Part shown: one piece after another, positions 61,108 through 64,000 of the stretch
Position numbering within the stretch: the first letter of the stretch is position 1
Layout of the letters: every line of letters starts with the position of its first letter
Assembly: GCA_963831235.1 (NCBI GenBank)
Contig: CAWHPS010000010.1
Coordinates: forward strand, 7,565 to 71,564
From: CAWHPS01 sp963831235
GTDB lineage: Bacteria > Fibrobacterota > OXYB2-FULL-49-7 > JAEUSG01
DNA: 64,000 nucleotides
Direction: 5' to 3'
Made by a program: the position numbers and the translations under genes
Notes under the pieces: model-generated
Told to the model about the DNA's origin: nothing
The model's input: the letters and a program-made list of their open reading frames with translations, nothing else
Databases searched by the model: none

Positions 61108-62499
61108 CTACCATTTGCCAGTACGGTGGACTTCCGGTTTCGGCAGGCCTTCCAGTTCTTTAAGGAACTTTTTCATTTCTGAATCAGGCAGCGAATAATC
61201 AGAAAGCTGATTTGTCAGAAATTTTTCGTATCCGACCAAATCCATAAGACCATGACCGCTGTAGTTCATTAGGATGACTTTTTCCTTGCCCTCTTCCCTT
61301 GCCTTTACTGCTTCGTCGATTGTACAGGCGATTGCATGGCTTGTTTCAGGCGCGCAGATGGTCCCTTCAGTGTTGGCCCAGGTTATTGCAGCCTCGTAGC
61401 ACTTAAGCTGCTGATAAGCCCGTGGTTTGATGAGCCCTTCCACAATTGCCTGACTGACAAGAGGCGACATGCCATGATAGCGCAGGCCGCCCGCATGGAT
61501 AGGCTGGGGTATAAAACTGTGTCCCAGTGAATGCATTGGAAGCAGCGGGGTCATTTTCGCCGTGTCTCCATGGTCATAGACAAAAGGCGCCCTGGTCATT
61601 GTGGGGCATGATTCGGGTTCAACAGGATAAATTTCGATCTTTGCGCCGTTGATTTTGTCGTAAACAAACGGGAATGCAATGCCGGCAAAATTGCTTCCGC
61701 CGCCCGCACACGCAATGACGATATCTGGCGTTTTTTCTCCGATAGACTTGAGCTGTTTCTTGGCCTCAAGCCCGATTATGGTCTGATGTAGCATCACATG
61801 GTTCAAGACCGATCCGAGTGAATAGCGCGTCTGGCCGGAAGTATCTGTTACCGCTGCCTCTATGGCCTCGCTGATTGCGATACCGAGACTTCCAGGGGTA
61901 TCTGGGAACTTTGCGAGTATCTCGCGGCCAGCATTTGTTTCAGTACTCGGGCTTGCAATACAATTTCCGCCCCAGACATTCATCATGAGCTTGCGGAATG
62001 GCTTTTGATCGAAGCTTATGCGCACCATGAAGACCTTGCATTCAAGGCCCACGAGCTTGCAGGCAAACGAAAGTGCACATCCCCACTGGCCGGCGCCTGT
62101 TTCAGTTGTCAGCCGTTTGATTCCAAACTGTTTGTTGTACCAGGCCTGCGGAACAGCGGTATTCGGTTTATGGCTCCCTGCAGGGCTTACACTTTCGTCT
62201 TTATAATAGATTCGGGCCGGTGTCTTAAGAAAGCGTTCAAGGTACACTGCGCGGCGAAGCGGAGAAGGTCTCCATCTGTAAAGAATATCGATGATTTCTT
62301 CAGGGATGTCTATCCACCTCTTCTGGCTCACCTCCTGCTCAATCAGGTTCATTGGAAAAACCGGCGCCAGCATTTCGGGTGATATCGGCTTTCCGTCCGG
62401 GCCTAGAGGGGGTTGCATGGGAGAAGGAAGGTCCGCGGCCAGATTATACCATTGGCGCGGTATGTCTTCCTCACTCAGCATGATTTTTCTTGTTGTCAT
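61108..62499 (-). CDS. trpB2: TrpB2-type tryptophan synthase beta chain
   Basis: 463 residues, longer than TrpB1, with the PLP lysine in 'SPAGSHKPNTAVPQA' and the glycine loop 'IACAGGGSNFAGIAFP'. The early 'MLAPVFPMNLIEQEVSQKRW' is typical of the TrpB2 group, which in other genomes works without TrpA on serine plus indole. No other trp genes are near. AAGGAG stands 5 bases before the ATG. Confidence 0.92.
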   Translation of the reverse strand: MTTRKIMLSEEDIPRQWYNLAADLPSPMQPPLGPDGKPISPEMLAPVFPMNLIEQEVSQKRWIDIPEEIIDILYRWRPSPLRRAVYLERFLKTPARIYYKDESVSPAGSHKPNTAVPQAWYNKQFGIKRLTTETGAGQWGCALSFACKLVGLECKVFMVRISFDQKPFRKLMMNVWGGNCIASPSTETNAGREILAKFPDTPGSLGIAISEAIEAAVTDTSGQTRYSLGSVLNHVMLHQTIIGLEAKKQLKSIGEKTPDIVIACAGGGSNFAGIAFPFVYDKINGAKIEIYPVEPESCPTMTRAPFVYDHGDTAKMTPLLPMHSLGHSFIPQPIHAGGLRYHGMSPLVSQAIVEGLIKPRAYQQLKCYEAAITWANTEGTICAPETSHAIACTIDEAVKAREEGKEKVILMNYSGHGLMDLVGYEKFLTNQLSDYSLPDSEMKKFLKELEGLPKPEVHRTGKW

Positions 62500-62696
62500 A
62501 AAACTCCTTTAAAGTAAATGTTTATAATTTATTTGATATATTATCATATCCCTAAAAGGGACATGAAACAATTATGCTAATTATTACAGTAGGCAGCAAC
62601 GCCAGAAAAGGGATAGAAGATAGGTGGTATTGCTCATTTTCATGAAATGAAATTATAAAATAAAAATGATTTTAAGTCAAGATTTTTCCGCAATAA

Positions 62697-62768
62697 TCAT
62701 CGAACGACCATCATCTTAAGTGTTCTCGCAAACATCCCTGATGTCAATCTGTAAACATATACCGGCTG
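62697..62768 (-). pseudogene. Fossil of a T9SS C-terminal sorting signal
   Basis: On the minus strand, just after the ompA stop, the codons read 'PVYVYRLTSGMFARTLKMM' and 'VVR' before a TGA at 62697. This is the last strand pair and basic end of a T9SS type A signal. It is in the same frame as ompA (stop TGA at 62793), but OmpA proteins do not carry such signals. I read it as the 3' stub of a lost T9SS cargo gene. The rest of the 293-base gap is AT-rich and featureless. Confidence 0.65.
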
Positions 62769-62792
62769 AACCCATATCAAGTCTGCTGAAAA

Positions 62793-64000
62793 TCAGGGAT
62801 TATAATCAAGCAAAGTTTCCTTGTTTAATACCTGCAATTCAACACGGCGGTTGGTTTTTCTGCCTTCTGCGGTCTTGTTGCTTGCCTTAGGTTGGTTTGG
62901 GCCATATCCCTGTGCTGTGAGCATGGTCCAGAGTTCGGGTACAACCTCGGCCATGTATTTGCGGACCGATTCAGCCCTGGCTTGGCTTAAAATCAGGTTC
63001 GCTTCCGCATTACCGGCATTATCAGTGTGTCCCGCCACCTCGATCTTTAGTTTGGGATATTTAACAAGCATCTTCGCAATAATATTGAGATAGGGCTTTG
63101 AATTCATTGATATCTCTGTTTTTCCAGATTCAAAGTAGACCGCATCCAGAATAAGAAGTCCTGTTGACAACAGCTGCTTCTCGGCATCGGAACGTTTTGA
63201 CCTTTCCTCCGCAAGCTTAAACCTGGCTTCGGCCAATGTAATTGAATCCTGTTTGACTTTTAAAGTGAGTGAATCAGCGCGAAGACGCTCCGCCTCCCTC
63301 TGTTGTTGAGCTGCTGAAACAAGTTCTCTGGCCTTTTGCGCAGTACTATCGGCCCTGTTATTTGACAAGGCAATGTTCTTCTCCAATTCCTCTTTTTTCA
63401 GCGCTTCTTCGCGTTTCTTTTCGAGTTCCGCTTTACGTTTGGAGGCCAGTAAATCAAAGGAAAAATCGATCCCGCTGAAAATACGGTAGGGTTCCAATGA
63501 ACGAATGGCCGTTGTTCCGCTCCGATCTTCTGATAACGATACATCAACACCTGCATGGAAATTGAAATAATAAGGTGTCCTGATGTTTACTGAAGGGGTA
63601 AACCAAAGGGGATCGGTTGTGGGTGAATAATTACTGATAAACGACCGCGAATTAAGTTCAAGGCCAAAAGCAAAAACATTGTTGATATTTCCCTCTGCTC
63701 CCAGAGCAAGGAGCAGAAGCATGTCTTTATTGGTTTCAAGTGAAGTGACCAATCCCTCGTTAAGGTGCAGTTTAAAAAGCCGCGCATCATCGCCGAAAAT
63801 TACAGTCTGAAGGAATTTCCCTGCGAAATCGTAGCCGGTCCGGGTTTCGAAATAATTGTAACCATCGGCATTGTTATTGTTGATCTGGTTACCGGCCGTG
63901 CCGCCGATTATGGCAAGTTGCGCACCCAATAAAAACGGTGCAATTGAAGGAAGCGGAAGCGCCCCAAGAACACCGCCGGTTATGGAACCGAGTCCGGATT
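62793..64000 (-). CDS. OmpA-family protein (5' end beyond the window)
   Basis: The frame runs open to the right edge (64000), so the gene is partial here; the first in-frame start is TTG 63929 but upstream codons ('GSITGGVLGALPLPSIAPFL') show it begins further right. The N-terminal part is a barrel; then a coiled coil about 170-240 ('KRKAELEKKREEALKKEEL'); then the OmpA peptidoglycan-binding domain ('AVYFESGKTEISMNSKPYL', 'IEVAGHTDNAGNAEANLILS', 'GRKTNRRVELQV'). It links the outer membrane to murein. Followed by the T9SS fossil. Confidence 0.9.
   Translation of the reverse strand, partial: SGLGSITGGVLGALPLPSIAPFLLGAQLAIIGGTAGNQINNNNADGYNYFETRTGYDFAGKFLQTVIFGDDARLFKLHLNEGLVTSLETNKDMLLLLALGAEGNINNVFAFGLELNSRSFISNYSPTTDPLWFTPSVNIRTPYYFNFHAGVDVSLSEDRSGTTAIRSLEPYRIFSGIDFSFDLLASKRKAELEKKREEALKKEELEKNIALSNNRADSTAQKARELVSAAQQQREAERLRADSLTLKVKQDSITLAEARFKLAEERSKRSDAEKQLLSTGLLILDAVYFESGKTEISMNSKPYLNIIAKMLVKYPKLKIEVAGHTDNAGNAEANLILSQARAESVRKYMAEVVPELWTMLTAQGYGPNQPKASNKTAEGRKTNRRVELQVLNKETLLDYNP

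Noticed and set aside
1..64000. tRNA, rRNA, CRISPR, insertion sequence or prophage
   Set aside because: I saw no cloverleaf, rRNA, transposase, integrase or phage structural gene in any part of the window.

Overview
The window looks like chromosome from a diderm bacterium, most plausibly a flagellated or gliding member of Fibrobacterota or a close relative in the Fibrobacterota-Bacteroidota neighbourhood. The clues are a regulator of the TIGR02147/DUF4423 type (a family I know mainly from Fibrobacter), type IX secretion (T9SS) C-terminal sorting signals, many lipoproteins and outer-membrane barrels, a fliW-csrA pair, a complete type IV pilus locus with minor pilins, and a large barrel plus giant-protein pair of a kind I associate with Bacteroidota. 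The assignment is inference; no rRNA or tRNA gene is present. The pilus block (about 15.9-33 kb) looks richer in G+C than its flanks.

Layout. 0.7-9.1 kb (+): an operon with an L,D-transpeptidase, an 861-residue coiled-coil protein built partly of 31-residue repeats, a bifunctional Rel (ppGpp) enzyme, a small unknown protein, pyrF and prs. 9.1-15.5 kb (-): housekeeping genes (metallo-beta-lactamase fold hydrolase, leucyl aminopeptidase, phosphoesterase, rpmB, aminotransferase, leuA). 15.9-33.0 kb: a type IV pilus locus, with one pilT-like gene on + and a long minus-strand operon: Ig-like lipoprotein, outer-membrane protein, pilC, pilin, pilM-N-O-P-Q, pilT, pilB, pilin, pilV, pilW and pilX-like. 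33.2-45 kb is accessory: two PAP2 phosphatases enclosing two HEPN/MNT toxin-antitoxin modules, a divergent polysaccharide deacetylase and pdxJ, vapBC, several envelope lipoproteins, a TIGR02147 regulator coupled to a lipoprotein, and hicBA. 45-49 kb (-): nucleotide-sugar and lipid-linked sugar genes (galE, UDP-xylose synthase, DUF362, UbiA-type prenyltransferase). 49-60.8 kb (-): fliW, csrA, a large outer-membrane barrel, a giant secreted protein of about 2,470 residues and a fibronectin type III protein in one overlapping operon. 61.1-64 kb (-): trpB2 and the 3' part of an OmpA-family gene that runs off the window.

The fliW-csrA-barrel-giant-Fn3 operon is the best candidate for an undescribed surface system. 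Next in interest are gene fossils that no gene call would show: a ten-codon remnant of a second pilB 3' end, with only synonymous differences from the intact gene, beside pilT; and a T9SS sorting-signal remnant just after ompA. The galE gene appears to start at a non-AUG codon.

Several long genes are split by small indels: rel, the Ig-like lipoprotein, a T9SS-type lipoprotein (an exact 11-bp tandem duplication), the TIGR02147 regulator, the barrel (once) and the giant gene (twice). In each case one small correction restores a single sensible frame. Some indels lie in homopolymers, so read or assembly error is a live explanation. I list each split gene as its reading-frame segments and describe the joined product.
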